A stretch of DNA of 64,000 nt from Ectothiorhodospiraceae bacterium. GTDB taxonomy: Bacteria; Pseudomonadota; Gammaproteobacteria; XJ16; Halofilaceae. The DNA lies in assembly GCA_007134775.1 (NCBI GenBank), contig SLKC01000009.1, positions 1-64,000 on the forward strand, written 5' to 3'. Both the position numbers and the translations under genes were made by a program. How positions within the stretch are numbered: the first letter of the stretch is position 1; the number at the start of each line of letters is the position of its first letter. Positions 46,543-55,480 of this stretch are shown here, one piece after another. The notes beneath the pieces are model-generated. The model ran no database searches. It was not told the origin of the DNA and saw nothing but the letters and a program-made list of their open reading frames with translations.

Positions 46543-48003
46543 CTACGATAGCTCGGGGTCGATGCCGCCCATGCAGAGATACTTGATCTCGAGGTAGTCT
46601 TCGATGCCGTACTTCGAGCCTTCGCGGCCGAGTCCGGACTCCTTCAGCCCGCCGAAGGGCGCGACGGCCGTGGAGATGATGCCGGTGTTGATCCCGACGA
46701 TGCCGTAGTCGAGATGCCGGCCGATGCGCCAAGCGCGACCGAAGTCACGGGTATAGAAGTACGCGGCTAGGCCCGCCGTGGTGTCGTTGGCGAGCCGGAT
46801 CGCTTCGCTCTCCGTGGTGAAGCGCAGCAGTGGCGAGACCGGACCGAAGGTCTCTTCCTGGCAGACCAGCATGTCATGGGTTACGTCGGTCAGCACCGTG
46901 GGTTCGAAGAATGTGCCGCCCAGTGCGTGGCGGCTGCCGCCGGTCAGTAGACGTGCGCCACCCGCCACGGCGTTACTGATGTGCTGCTCGACCTTCTCCA
47001 CCGCGCGTTCGTCAATGAGCGGACCCTGCTGAACGCCCTCGCCGAAGCCGTCGCCGACGTTGAGTTCCCGCACGCGCTCGGCCAGGCGTTCAGCGAAGGC
47101 GTCGTGGATCCCGTCCTGGACGAGGATGCGGTTGGCGCAGACACAAGTCTGGCCCATGTTGCGATACTTCGAGCCGATGGCGCCGTCCACCGCGGCCTCA
47201 AGGTCGGCATCATCGAAGACCAGGAACGGGGCGTTGCCGCCAAGTTCCAGTGAAATCTTCTTCACTGTGTCGGCGCTCTGCTTCATCAGCAGCTTGCCGA
47301 CCGCGGTGGAGCCGGTAAAGGAGACCTTGCGCACACTCGGGTTGCGGGTGAACTCTTCGCCGAGGGTCGCCGCGTCACCGACCACGACACTGAATACGCC
47401 CGCGGGCAGGCCTGCACGCTGGCCTAGCTCCGCCAGCGCCAATGCCGACAAGGGCGTCTCGGCTGCCGGTTTGGCCACCATCGTGCAGCCGGCTGCCAGG
47501 GCCGCACCGGCTTTGCGCGTGATCATTGCCTGGGGGAAGTTCCAGGGTGTGATCGCCGCACAGACCCCGATCGGCTCCTTGACGACCACGATTCGCTTGT
47601 CTGGCTGGTGCGCGGGAATCACATCGCCGTAGACCCGTTTGCCCTCTTCGGCGAACCACTCCAGGAAGGAGGCGGCGTAGGCGACCTCACCGCGCGACTC
47701 GGCGAGCGGCTTGCCCTGCTCCGCGGTCATCAGGTGCGCCAGGTCGTCGACATGCTCGTGCATTAGATCGTGCCAGCGCCGCAGGATGGTGGCCCGTTCC
47801 CCTGCGGTTCGCTCGCGCCAGGCAAGCAGGGCCTGTTCCGCGGCTTCGATCGCCTCACGCGCGCCTGCGGCGTCGACCGTCGCCACGCGCGCGAGCTCCT
47901 CCCCTGTCGATGGGTTCGTCACGGGCAGAGCGGCCGCATTGCCGGTCCATTCGCCGGCGATGTGGCAGTGCGAGCGCAGCAGATTCGGATCCTGGAGTTT
48001 CAC
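46543..48003 (-). CDS. gabD: Succinate-semialdehyde dehydrogenase (NAD(P)+)
   Basis: Oxidises succinate semialdehyde to succinate, the last step of GABA use. It has 486 residues, close to E. coli GabD (482). The cofactor site is TPWNFPQAMITRKAGAALAAG; the NAD(P) loop is GSTAVGKLL. The catalytic Glu is in LELGGNAPFLVF and the catalytic Cys in MGQTCVCANRILVQ. PFGGLKESGLGREGSKYGI near the end is typical of GabD. The second Cys two residues after the catalytic Cys is the redox pair known in GabD. GTG 48003 follows GGGGAG at seven bases; the extension to 48024 has no site. No GABA transaminase gene is adjacent. Confidence 0.88.
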   Translation of the reverse strand: MKLQDPNLLRSHCHIAGEWTGNAAALPVTNPSTGEELARVATVDAAGAREAIEAAEQALLAWRERTAGERATILRRWHDLMHEHVDDLAHLMTAEQGKPLAESRGEVAYAASFLEWFAEEGKRVYGDVIPAHQPDKRIVVVKEPIGVCAAITPWNFPQAMITRKAGAALAAGCTMVAKPAAETPLSALALAELGQRAGLPAGVFSVVVGDAATLGEEFTRNPSVRKVSFTGSTAVGKLLMKQSADTVKKISLELGGNAPFLVFDDADLEAAVDGAIGSKYRNMGQTCVCANRILVQDGIHDAFAERLAERVRELNVGDGFGEGVQQGPLIDERAVEKVEQHISNAVAGGARLLTGGSRHALGGTFFEPTVLTDVTHDMLVCQEETFGPVSPLLRFTTESEAIRLANDTTAGLAAYFYTRDFGRAWRIGRHLDYGIVGINTGIISTAVAPFGGLKESGLGREGSKYGIEDYLEIKYLCMGGIDPELS

Positions 48004-48110
48004 ACCGTTCTCCCCGTTGTCCACTGATCCCTAGGATAGCGCAATCGGCCACCGGCTCGGGAGGGTAGAAACAAGCGCGGAGGTGGCGCACCCTGCGGAT
48101 GATGCCGCTG

Positions 48111-50234
48111 TCACGGTTCGCGGGGAGCGTCCTGCGTCTCGTCACCGGGTGTTTCGGTGGCGTCCTGCGCTCGCGTGCCCGGGTCTTCCGGCGTGGTCTC
48201 GCCGCGCTCGGGGGGCGGGATCGGGGTGTCCAGGACGGCGGCGATGGTGCGCAAGAGTTCCGCCTCCTGTGCGCTGATGTGGCCGTCGCTGGTGACGCAG
48301 GCCAGACAGGCGGCCAGGAACCGCTTCCGTGAGCGCGGTTGCAGACCGGAAAGTTTCTCCAGGGCCTGGGAGAATTCGCGCAGCGAGCAGGCTTCGCGGG
48401 GGGTGGGCTCGCTCGCGGCTGCCTGTTCGCCAGCGAGTTCACGCATCGCCTTGTCCCAGGCGTCACGGCGCGCTTCATCGTCGGTCTTCATTGCATGGCA
48501 GAGCAGCGAGAGCACACAACGCGCCTCGTCGAGATGCCTCTTCACTCCGCCAGGGCCGATGCCCGGGCGATCACGCTCGAACAGGTAGTGCAGGAGCAGG
48601 GTGCGCAGCGTGTATTCGTGGATTGCCAGGCGGCCGTCGGCGCGGATCAGGTTGTCGAGTGATTCCACGAGCGTGCGCCGATCGTCCTGTTCGAGTTGTC
48701 GCAGCGCGGGCATGGCGAGTTCGAGTAGCGGAAGTCGGATGTGCGGCTGCAGCCCGCCGCTGCCGTCTCCCCATGTGTTTTCGAGCCGTTCGCGCAGCGC
48801 CAGTGTCGGCCCCGATTCCGCGGCCGGGAGTTGGTCGGCATAGTCCGGCTGGTGCAGTAGCAGCGCCCACATCAGTCGCCGCGCGTCCTCGGGCTGATGC
48901 AGGGCTTGGTACAGCGGCGTGGGGATCTCGGCGAGCAGAGAGCGCGCTGCCGTGAGGCGATTTGCGCCCGGATTGCCCGCCAGGGCGCCAATGGCGGCAA
49001 TAGAGAGTAGAGCGGCGACCTGTCCCGGCGTGTCCGCGTCGAGTGGGTCCGGCACATGCTCGGTCAGCGGACTCAATGACCCCGTTGACGAAGCGCCCTG
49101 GCTGGTTTGGGCCTCGCTGCCCTGCGGCTTGCGTTGGTCGCGTTCACGCCGGCGCTCGCGCTTGCTGGCGCGCTCCTGCTGACGGTACTCAACCAGAAAT
49201 TGCGGCCCGATCGCGCGCAGGCGCTCCTTGAGCGGCGGGTGTGTCGCCGTGAGGCCGCTGAGCCCGCCGACGGTGCGGCTGAAGCCCATGTGCGAGATCT
49301 CTTCGGCGTGGCTGGCGGCGAGCTTGCCACCGTGGCGCTGGTTGCCGATCTTCATCAGCGCACCCGCTATCCCGCGCGGATTCCGGGTGAATTGTACCGC
49401 GGCGGCATCGGCCAGGAATTCCCGGTGCCGGGAGACCGCTGCCTTGATGATGCGTCCGATGAAGACGCCGATCCAGCCGATGATGATCAATAGCAGCCCC
49501 AGGAGGAGCATGGCGATGGCCGCCCGGGCGTCGCCGCCGCCGCGCCCTTGGCGACGACTGCGCATGCCTCCGCCTCGACCCGCACCCATGAACATCGCGC
49601 GCCAGACCGACCCCCCCATCTCGCCGATCAGGGTGATGCCGGCGAGCAGGGCGAGCAGGTGCACGTTGATGCGCATGTCGCCGTTGGCGATGTGACTGAA
49701 CTCGTGGGCAACAACGCCTTGCAGTTCGTCGCGATCGAGCTGCTCCAGCGCCCCTCGGGTTATGCCGATTACCGCGTTGCCCGGCTGCATGCCGGCCGCG
49801 AAGGCGTTGATGCCCTGTTCGTGATCGAGGATGTAGAGATCCGGCGGCGGCATGCCCGAGGCGATGGCGATCTCCTCGACTACGTTGACAAGGCGGCGTT
49901 CGGCAGGGTCGCTGGTTTCGGGGTCGACGATGCGGCCGCCCATCAACATGGCCACACGGCCGCCACCACCGCGGGCCAGTTGCGAGACCCGCACGACCGA
50001 GCCGCCTGCAATCACCCCGAAGGTGATGAGCGCAGTCCAGCCAGCGGCGGGCGAGGTGACCCATTCACGCAGCGTCCACGGGCCGTTGTCAGCAAACGTC
50101 AAGATCGCGACGAGCCAGACCGCGAGATTGACCGCGACGATCACCCCGGCGACGGCGAGGATGAAGCCACCGATCAGCAGCGCAGTCTGGCGCCGGGCCT
50201 CGTCCTGGCGCTCGAAGAAATCCTTCCTGGCCAT
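48111..50234 (-). CDS. HtpX-like M48 metalloprotease with a TerB-like C-terminal domain
   Basis: A 707-residue membrane protease, much longer than HtpX (about 290). Two N-terminal helices (20-45 and 65-85) are followed by the M48 core with zinc motif HEFSH at 177-181 and the third ligand Glu 272 in SRHREFLADAAAVQF. Two more helices lie between them, with a Gly/Arg-rich loop (GAGRGGGMRSRRQGRGGGD). THPPLKERLRAIG ends the protease domain near 345. A charged linker leads to about 280 helical residues; their end (ACVTSDGHISAQEAELLRTI) looks like the acidic metal-binding segment of TerB/DjlA domains. LemA lies 27 bases upstream, the usual LemA-HtpX pairing. Likely membrane-protein quality control; the TerB-like part may sense or scaffold. 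Confidence 0.8.
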   Translation of the reverse strand: MARKDFFERQDEARRQTALLIGGFILAVAGVIVAVNLAVWLVAILTFADNGPWTLREWVTSPAAGWTALITFGVIAGGSVVRVSQLARGGGGRVAMLMGGRIVDPETSDPAERRLVNVVEEIAIASGMPPPDLYILDHEQGINAFAAGMQPGNAVIGITRGALEQLDRDELQGVVAHEFSHIANGDMRINVHLLALLAGITLIGEMGGSVWRAMFMGAGRGGGMRSRRQGRGGGDARAAIAMLLLGLLLIIIGWIGVFIGRIIKAAVSRHREFLADAAAVQFTRNPRGIAGALMKIGNQRHGGKLAASHAEEISHMGFSRTVGGLSGLTATHPPLKERLRAIGPQFLVEYRQQERASKRERRRERDQRKPQGSEAQTSQGASSTGSLSPLTEHVPDPLDADTPGQVAALLSIAAIGALAGNPGANRLTAARSLLAEIPTPLYQALHQPEDARRLMWALLLHQPDYADQLPAAESGPTLALRERLENTWGDGSGGLQPHIRLPLLELAMPALRQLEQDDRRTLVESLDNLIRADGRLAIHEYTLRTLLLHYLFERDRPGIGPGGVKRHLDEARCVLSLLCHAMKTDDEARRDAWDKAMRELAGEQAAASEPTPREACSLREFSQALEKLSGLQPRSRKRFLAACLACVTSDGHISAQEAELLRTIAAVLDTPIPPPERGETTPEDPGTRAQDATETPGDETQDAPREP

Positions 50235-50261
50235 TCCCCCAGTCCCTCTCCGCAGGCGTCG

Positions 50262-50858
50262 TTACTCGAAGGAGACCCTCACCGGCTGGCGTGCCGCCTC
50301 CGGCTCCTCAAGTTGGAGCTGTTGCGCCGGCTGAAAGCCGGTCGGGAGGGCGACCATGATGTTGGGGAATTGCTCGCGGTAGGTGTTGTAGTGCATCACC
50401 GCATCGTTGAAATGCTGACGGGCGAACGAGACCTTGTTCTCGGTCGATGAGAGTTCTTCCATCAAATCACGCATGGTGCCGTCCGCCTTGAGATCGGGAT
50501 AGTTCTCCGATAGGGCGAACAGCCGGCCCAGCGCCTGGCCGAGCCCCCCTTCGGCTTGGGCGAGTTCCCGCATCCGGGCGGCGTTCTCCGGCTGCTGGGC
50601 AGCCGACTCTTCAGCGGCCTTGGCCTGGTTGCGTGCCTCGATGACTTGCGTGAGCGTCTCGCGCTCATGCTTCATGTAGCTCTTCGCCGTCTCGACCAGA
50701 TTGGGGATGAGCTCGTAGCGGCGCTGGAGCTGGACGTCGATCTGGGCGAAGCCGTTACGGACCCGGTTACGGTGACTAACCAGGCGGTTGTAGATCATGA
50801 CGCCGTAGGCGATCACGGCCAGCAGCAGAATCAGGAAGACAATCAGTGCAATGGTCAT
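50262..50858 (-). CDS. lemA: LemA family protein
   Basis: A 198-residue protein with one N-terminal helix (residues 2-22) and a helical-bundle periplasmic or cytoplasmic domain. Family stretches are RNGFAQIDVQLQRRYELIPN with LVETAKSYMKHERETL, FALSENYPDLKADGTMRDLMEELSS with TENKVSFARQHFNDAVMHYN, and FPNIMVALPTGFQP near the end. LemA genes often precede an M48 membrane protease, as here with a 27-base gap, so they form an operon. The exact role is not known in any organism; a scaffold or partner role for the protease is inferred from gene order. Confidence 0.9.
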   Translation of the reverse strand: MTIALIVFLILLLAVIAYGVMIYNRLVSHRNRVRNGFAQIDVQLQRRYELIPNLVETAKSYMKHERETLTQVIEARNQAKAAEESAAQQPENAARMRELAQAEGGLGQALGRLFALSENYPDLKADGTMRDLMEELSSTENKVSFARQHFNDAVMHYNTYREQFPNIMVALPTGFQPAQQLQLEEPEAARQPVRVSFE

Positions 50859-50910
50859 CGCGCGGTTCCCTTCGTTGTTGTAATCGATTATCGGCCTGCT
50901 GGCCCGGCCA

Positions 50911-51540
50911 TCAAGGCTCCCGGGCCTCTTCCAGCTCGGCCTCCGCTTCTTTCACTTCGATTTCGGCCTCGCGGCGTTTCGCCTCGGCCCGCGCCTCCAG
51001 GGCCTCAGCCTCGCGATCGGCGAATTCGAGCTCCTCTTCGGCCTCGCGGCGCTTGCGCTCGGCCTCGCTCTCGAGCTCGCGTGCTTCGCGTTCGGCCTCC
51101 TCAAGCTCGCGCTTGGCTTCCTCGACACGGCGTTCGGGCTCGTCAAGCGGCGCCTCCGCCTCGGCCCGCGCTGCCTCGAGCTCGCGTTCGGCGCTGTCGA
51201 GCTCCGCTTCGGCCTCCCGCTCCCGCGCCTCCGCCTCTCGTTCGAGCTGGGTCGCCTCCCGTTCGACACGCTCGAGTTCGGCTTCGGCCTCGCGGCGCTT
51301 GCGCTCGGCTTCGTGCTCGAGTTCGCGCGCCTCTTCCTCGACCTCTTCCTGCTGGCGTTCCGCTGCTCGTAGCTCGTGTTCGGCTTCCTCGACCGCGCCC
51401 TCGGCGTCTTCCCGCGCCTCGTCAACGCGCTCTTCCGCTTCGTCACGGAGGTCGTCGAGGAAGGCAGCGGCTGGTGGCGCGGCAGCGAGTATACCGGTGG
51501 CGAGCATCAGCCCGAGCAGGCGTGGGCTTGTTGCGGTCAT
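50911..51540 (-). CDS. Secreted single-long-helix Glu/Arg/Ala-rich protein
   Basis: A 209-residue protein I cannot place in a family. It has a signal peptide (about residues 1-25, ending APPAAA). The remaining 180 residues are almost only Glu, Arg, Ala, Lys, Leu and Asp, with no Pro or Gly over long stretches except one APLDEP break. They predict a charged single alpha-helix or coiled coil. The stretch ELE-EAERKRREAE occurs twice, 70-80 residues apart, with a third related copy (EAKRREAEIEV), pointing to internal duplication. ATG 51540 follows GGGGAAG. It lies immediately upstream of lemA on the same strand, so it may belong with lemA and the M48 protease. A stiff periplasmic spacer is a reasonable guess. 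Confidence 0.7.
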   Translation of the reverse strand: MTATSPRLLGLMLATGILAAAPPAAAFLDDLRDEAEERVDEAREDAEGAVEEAEHELRAAERQQEEVEEEARELEHEAERKRREAEAELERVEREATQLEREAEAREREAEAELDSAERELEAARAEAEAPLDEPERRVEEAKRELEEAEREARELESEAERKRREAEEELEFADREAEALEARAEAKRREAEIEVKEAEAELEEAREP

Positions 51541-51652
51541 GGCGGCTTCCCCCGGTGATCCGCTGTCCAGCGGCAAGGCGACGTGTGCGGATGCATGCAG
51601 AGTCTAGTGTCGGCGAGCGCGTGCTGCAATTCCGCCACCGGGGAGGGCAATC

Positions 51653-53083
51653 TCACAGAACTTCCGAGGCGTAGTCGGCCAAGCGTGAACGCTCCCCGCG
51701 TGTGAGAATGATGTGCCCGGAATGCGGCCAGCCACGAAAACGGTCGACCACATAGGTCAGGCCCGATGTCGTCGCGCTCAGATAGGGGGTGTCGATCTGG
51801 GCGATATTGCCTAGACAAACGATCTTCGTGCCTGGCCCGGCGCGCGTGATGAGGGTCTTCATCTGTTTCGCCGTCAGGTTCTGGGCCTCGTCGATGATCA
51901 GATACCGGTTGAGGAAGGTGCGGCCACGCATGAAGTTCACCGAACGCACCTTGATGCGGCTCTGTAGCAGGTCGTGCGTGGCCTGGCGCTCCCAGATGCC
52001 GTCGTGGCTGGTTGCGGTCAGGACCTCGAGGTTGTCCATCAGCGCGCCCATCCACGGCGTCATCTTCTCTTCCTCCGTTCCGGGGAGGAAACCGATGTCC
52101 TCACCGACCGGCACGGTGACCCGCGTCATGATGATCTCGCTGTAGCGTCGATCCTCCAGCGTCTGCTCCAGCCCCGCTGCCAGAGTGAGCAAGGTCTTGC
52201 CGGTGCCGGCGACGCCGATCAGGGTGACGAATTCGATTTCGGGATCGGTGAGCAGGTTCAGCGCGAAATTCTGCTCGCGGTTGCGCGCCTGGATACCCCA
52301 GATGGCCTGTGGCTCCGAGTAGAACGAGCGCGCAAGCTCAAGCGTGGCCGTATTGCCCTCGACACGGCGTACAAGGGCCTCGAACGGACGCTCGCCAGCG
52401 AGATAGAGGCACTCGTTGGGCGTCCACTCCGCGGCGTCCGCTCCCGTTAGCCGATAGTAACTGCGGTCGCCGGCGTGCCACGCCTCGACGCCAGCGTCGT
52501 CTCGATCCCAGAAGTCGGCTGGCAGTGCCCGCTGGCCCGCGTAGAGCAGATTGGCGTCATCGAGGACCTGGTCGCTCGAGTAATCTTCGGCGTGTACGCC
52601 GAGTACGCTCGCCTTGATCCGCAGGTTAATGTCCTTGGATACGAGCGTGACCTGGCCTTCCGGGCGCTCTGCCATCAGCGCTAGCACGGTGCCCAGGATG
52701 GAGTTGTCCGGGCGATTACCCGGCAGCGACTCCGGCAGGTGCCCGCTGTGATCCTGCATCTCGAACAGCAGGCGACCGGCAGGGGGCTGCTCGGGTGCGC
52801 CGATGTCGGTGCCGTTGCCCAGCGCGCGATAACGAGTGACGGCGAGCGGGATGCCCTCGTGGATCGGGGCTGAGCGGTGTGCCTGCATCAACTCGTCAAT
52901 GAACCGCGACGATTGCCGCGCGTTGCGCGCGGTTTCGGAGAGGCCCTTCTTGCCCGCGTCGAGTTCTTCGAGCACAACCATCGGCAGATAGACATCGTGT
53001 TCCTGGAAGCGGAAGAGTGCGGCCGGGTCGTGCATCAGCACGTTGGTATCGAGGACAAACAGGCGTTGATCGCCGGCATTCAT
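51653..53083 (-). CDS. PIN domain-PhoH family ATPase
   Basis: A 476-residue two-domain protein. The N-terminal PIN nuclease domain (1 to about 150) begins FVLDTNVLMHDP with acidic metal ligands, including later VTLVSKDINLRIKA. The C-terminal PhoH ATPase domain has Walker A GVAGTGKTLLTLAAGLEQ, Walker B YLIIDEAQNLTAKQMKTLI, and the R-rich FMRGRTFLNR motif. Family members (PhoH2/YlaK type) couple RNA unwinding to RNA cleavage. No separate antitoxin gene is seen upstream. It is divergent from dapA across 211 bp. Confidence 0.9.
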   Translation of the reverse strand: MNAGDQRLFVLDTNVLMHDPAALFRFQEHDVYLPMVVLEELDAGKKGLSETARNARQSSRFIDELMQAHRSAPIHEGIPLAVTRYRALGNGTDIGAPEQPPAGRLLFEMQDHSGHLPESLPGNRPDNSILGTVLALMAERPEGQVTLVSKDINLRIKASVLGVHAEDYSSDQVLDDANLLYAGQRALPADFWDRDDAGVEAWHAGDRSYYRLTGADAAEWTPNECLYLAGERPFEALVRRVEGNTATLELARSFYSEPQAIWGIQARNREQNFALNLLTDPEIEFVTLIGVAGTGKTLLTLAAGLEQTLEDRRYSEIIMTRVTVPVGEDIGFLPGTEEEKMTPWMGALMDNLEVLTATSHDGIWERQATHDLLQSRIKVRSVNFMRGRTFLNRYLIIDEAQNLTAKQMKTLITRAGPGTKIVCLGNIAQIDTPYLSATTSGLTYVVDRFRGWPHSGHIILTRGERSRLADYASEVL

Positions 53084-53235
53084 GAATGGAGTTCCTGCAT
53101 GGAGTATCCGCCGGCCCTCGCCGGTGCGCGGGGTGGATACGGGTGAGTGGCCGCTGTGTCGACCTACCGCTCCGCATCGGTTGCGCGCCGAGTGTACTGT
53201 GTGGAAGGGCGCCAGGGAACGGGCGCGTAAGGCGG

Positions 53236-53264
53236 TTGTCTCTATTCAGGCGTGTGCGTAACAT
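53236..53264 (+). promoter_or_regulatory. Promoter of dapA-bamC
   Basis: TTGTCT at 53236-53241 and TAACAT at 53259-53264 are separated by 17 bp. An AGGAA ribosome-binding site follows about 20 bases further, just before dapA. Confidence 0.6.
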
Positions 53265-53294
53265 TGCGGGCTTGATTCCCTGCAGGAATTTCCC

Positions 53295-54170
53295 ATGTTT
53301 CAAGGCAGTATGGTGGCGCTCGTGACGCCGATGACGGCGGGCGGCGACGTTGATGACGAAGCGCTCGGGCGCCTCGTCGAATTTCACGTTGACAACGGTA
53401 CCGATGCGATTATCTCGGTGGGCACCACGGGGGAGTCGCCGACCCTGGACCCGGAAGAGCACATCCGGGTAGTGCAGCGAACCGTGGATTTCGCTGCCGG
53501 GCGCTTGCCCGTCATAGCGGGCGCGGGCGCGAATTCCACCACCGAAGCGGTTCATCTCGCGCGCGCTTCGATGGATGCGGGCGCCGACGCTACCCTGCAG
53601 GTGACTCCCTATTACAACAAGCCGACGCAGGAGGGCATGTATCTCCATTTCCGGCACGTGGCCGAGGCCGTGCCCTGTCCGCATATTCTGTACAACGTGC
53701 CTGGGCGGACCGGCGTCGATCTGCTCCCGGAGACCGTGGAGCGCCTCTCCCGTTTGGAGAATATCGTCGGCATCAAGGAGGCGACGGGGGATCCGGCACG
53801 AGCGAGGGAGATCCTGGATCGCTGCGGCGAACGGATGCGTGTCTACAGCGGCGAGGACCCGACTGCGATGGAGCTCATGCTCGTCGGTGGGCATGGTGAT
53901 ATCTCGGTGACCGCCAATGTTGCGCCGCGACAGATGCAGGCGCTGTGCGCGCATGCGATCGCTGGGGACCGCGCCGAGGCGGAGGCGATCAACCGCCGCT
54001 TGTCTGATCTCCACGCGGCCCTGTTCTGCGAGCCCAGCCCCATACCCGTGAAGTGGGCACTGTACTATCTCGGCCTGATCGACAGCGGCATCCGGTTGCC
54101 GCTGACCCCGCTCACGGAAGCCAATCAACCCCGCGTGATCGAGGCCCTGCGTAATGCCGATGTGCTTTGA
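53295..54170 (+). CDS. dapA: 4-hydroxy-tetrahydrodipicolinate synthase
   Basis: Condenses pyruvate with aspartate semialdehyde in lysine and diaminopimelate synthesis. It has 291 residues, E. coli length. The substrate loop GTTGESPTL is at 43-51, the catalytic Tyr 133 and Arg 138 are in LYNVPGRTG, and the Schiff-base Lys 161 is in VGIKEATGD; residue numbers match E. coli. The VTPYYNKPTQEGMYLHF stretch is conserved. ATG 53295 follows AGGAA. The stop overlaps the bamC start by 17 bases, as in the dapA-bamC pair of many gammaproteobacteria. Confidence 0.96.
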   Translation: MFQGSMVALVTPMTAGGDVDDEALGRLVEFHVDNGTDAIISVGTTGESPTLDPEEHIRVVQRTVDFAAGRLPVIAGAGANSTTEAVHLARASMDAGADATLQVTPYYNKPTQEGMYLHFRHVAEAVPCPHILYNVPGRTGVDLLPETVERLSRLENIVGIKEATGDPARAREILDRCGERMRVYSGEDPTAMELMLVGGHGDISVTANVAPRQMQALCAHAIAGDRAEAEAINRRLSDLHAALFCEPSPIPVKWALYYLGLIDSGIRLPLTPLTEANQPRVIEALRNADVL

Positions 54171-55401
54171 CACCCGCACGTTCGCGGTCGTCTCACTGAT
54201 CGCGGGTGTGCTCGTCGCTGCATCGTGCACACCCGGAAGCGGCAGCCCACAGGTCGCGTACAAGGATGCGGAAATCGAGCAACCGCTGGAGGTCCCTCCC
54301 GATCTCACGCGCAATCGAGTCGAGGGAGCCGCCGAAGTACCGACGCTGGATGAGTCGGGAGAGCGGCTGCTCCCGCAGTTCCGCAATATCGAACTGCGCC
54401 GTGCGGGGCCGAACAGCTGGCTGGAGATGCAGGGGGCGCAGCCCGAAGAGGTCTGGCCCGAGATCGAGGCCTTCCTGCGCTCACAGGGGCTGACGGTACG
54501 TAACGCCGAGCCCGCCATGGGCGTCATCGAGACCGACTGGGTGCGGCGCTACGATTCACCGCCGCGCAGCGGCATCGCGGGCATACTCGATAGTCTCTTT
54601 GGCATTGGTCAGACCGATTTCAGCGACCGCTACCAGTTCCGTCTTGAGCGCATGCGCGGTGATGCCGGCACGCGCTTGTTCGTCAGCCATTGGGTGGCCG
54701 AGGATCAGGCTCGGGGCGACGGTGGCGTACAACGTCATCGCGGCTATGAATGGCAGCATCTGGCCGGTGATCCTGCGGTGGTCGCGGAAATCCAGCAGCG
54801 TCTGCTCCTCTATATCGGCCTGCGCGAGGCAGAGGCGGTGCGCATCGTCGCCGCCGAGACAGGGGACGAGGCCGTCCGCTACGAGGCCGACTACGAGGAA
54901 TCCAACGGGATCGGATCGGTGTTCCTCGATACCCGCGATTGGGACGGTGCCTGGGGGCGACTCGGCGACTCCCTCGGACAGCTCGGGGGCCGCATCGCAG
55001 AGCAGGATCCGGACGCCGGGCTCTATCATGTGCGCTGGGTCCCGCCGGACGCGGCGCACGCGGGCAGTGGCGGGATCATGGCGGTTTTCGAGGATGACGA
55101 GGCGCCGGAACCCGGTGATTTCCTGGTCCAGTTGCGTGAGGACGAGGATGAGTCCGGGCTGCGCATCGTAGTGGCAGACGCAGAGGCGGGCCTCGATACG
55201 GCCGCATACGGCTTCGGCGGCGTCCCCTCGAGCCGCACGGCCGACAAGGCGCTGCTGCAGCAGCTCGCCGATCACCTCAGCGGCGTGGTGTTGCCGGGTA
55301 CGGTGGTCGCCGGGGTCGAGGACGACGGGGGGCCGCGCGAGGTGGAGCGGGACGAAGCTGAATCGCCCGGCACCGGCGCGACCGGGCGGCGCGGTTACTG
55401 A
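54154..55401 (+). CDS. bamC: BAM complex lipoprotein BamC
   Basis: A 415-residue outer-membrane lipoprotein of the beta-barrel assembly machine. The signal peptide ends with lipobox AASC (Cys 25). The N-terminal lariat-like segment (PLEVPPDLT near 46-54) is what binds BamD in E. coli. Two helix-grip domains follow: ELRRAGPNSWLEMQGAQPEE with WVRRYDSPPRSGIAGILDS, and a second starting near VFLDTRDWDGAWGRLGDSLG. The C-terminus is an acidic low-complexity tail. It is longer and more acidic than E. coli BamC (344). The start overlaps the dapA stop, so it is translationally coupled. Assignment rests on gene order plus the PPDL segment and domain layout. Confidence 0.85.
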   Translation: MPMCFDTRTFAVVSLIAGVLVAASCTPGSGSPQVAYKDAEIEQPLEVPPDLTRNRVEGAAEVPTLDESGERLLPQFRNIELRRAGPNSWLEMQGAQPEEVWPEIEAFLRSQGLTVRNAEPAMGVIETDWVRRYDSPPRSGIAGILDSLFGIGQTDFSDRYQFRLERMRGDAGTRLFVSHWVAEDQARGDGGVQRHRGYEWQHLAGDPAVVAEIQQRLLLYIGLREAEAVRIVAAETGDEAVRYEADYEESNGIGSVFLDTRDWDGAWGRLGDSLGQLGGRIAEQDPDAGLYHVRWVPPDAAHAGSGGIMAVFEDDEAPEPGDFLVQLREDEDESGLRIVVADAEAGLDTAAYGFGGVPSSRTADKALLQQLADHLSGVVLPGTVVAGVEDDGGPREVERDEAESPGTGATGRRGY

Positions 55402-55429
55402 ACCCTGCCATGCCGTGCGCTTGGGGGGA

Positions 55430-55459
55430 GGCCCCGTACCTGGATGTACGTACGGGGCC
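55430..55459. terminator. Hairpin between convergent bamC and folE2
   Basis: A 10-bp stem GGCCCCGTAC/GTACGGGGCC with a 10-base loop that can itself fold (GTAC repeats) lies between the two convergent stops. No U-run is present. It is probably a two-way transcript end. Confidence 0.6.
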
Positions 55460-55480
55460 GCGCGCGCTCCGCTGGTGGCG

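Noticed and set aside
50846-51607. Ser/Arg/Ala-rich 253-codon frame opposite the long-helix protein
   Set aside because: It arises from the repetitive Glu/Arg/Ala codons of the minus-strand gene; there is no ribosome-binding site or fold.
51653-53083. PIN-PhoH as part of a toxin-antitoxin pair
   Set aside because: No small antitoxin frame with a good start lies in the 211 bp upstream, so a toxin-antitoxin claim is not supported here.
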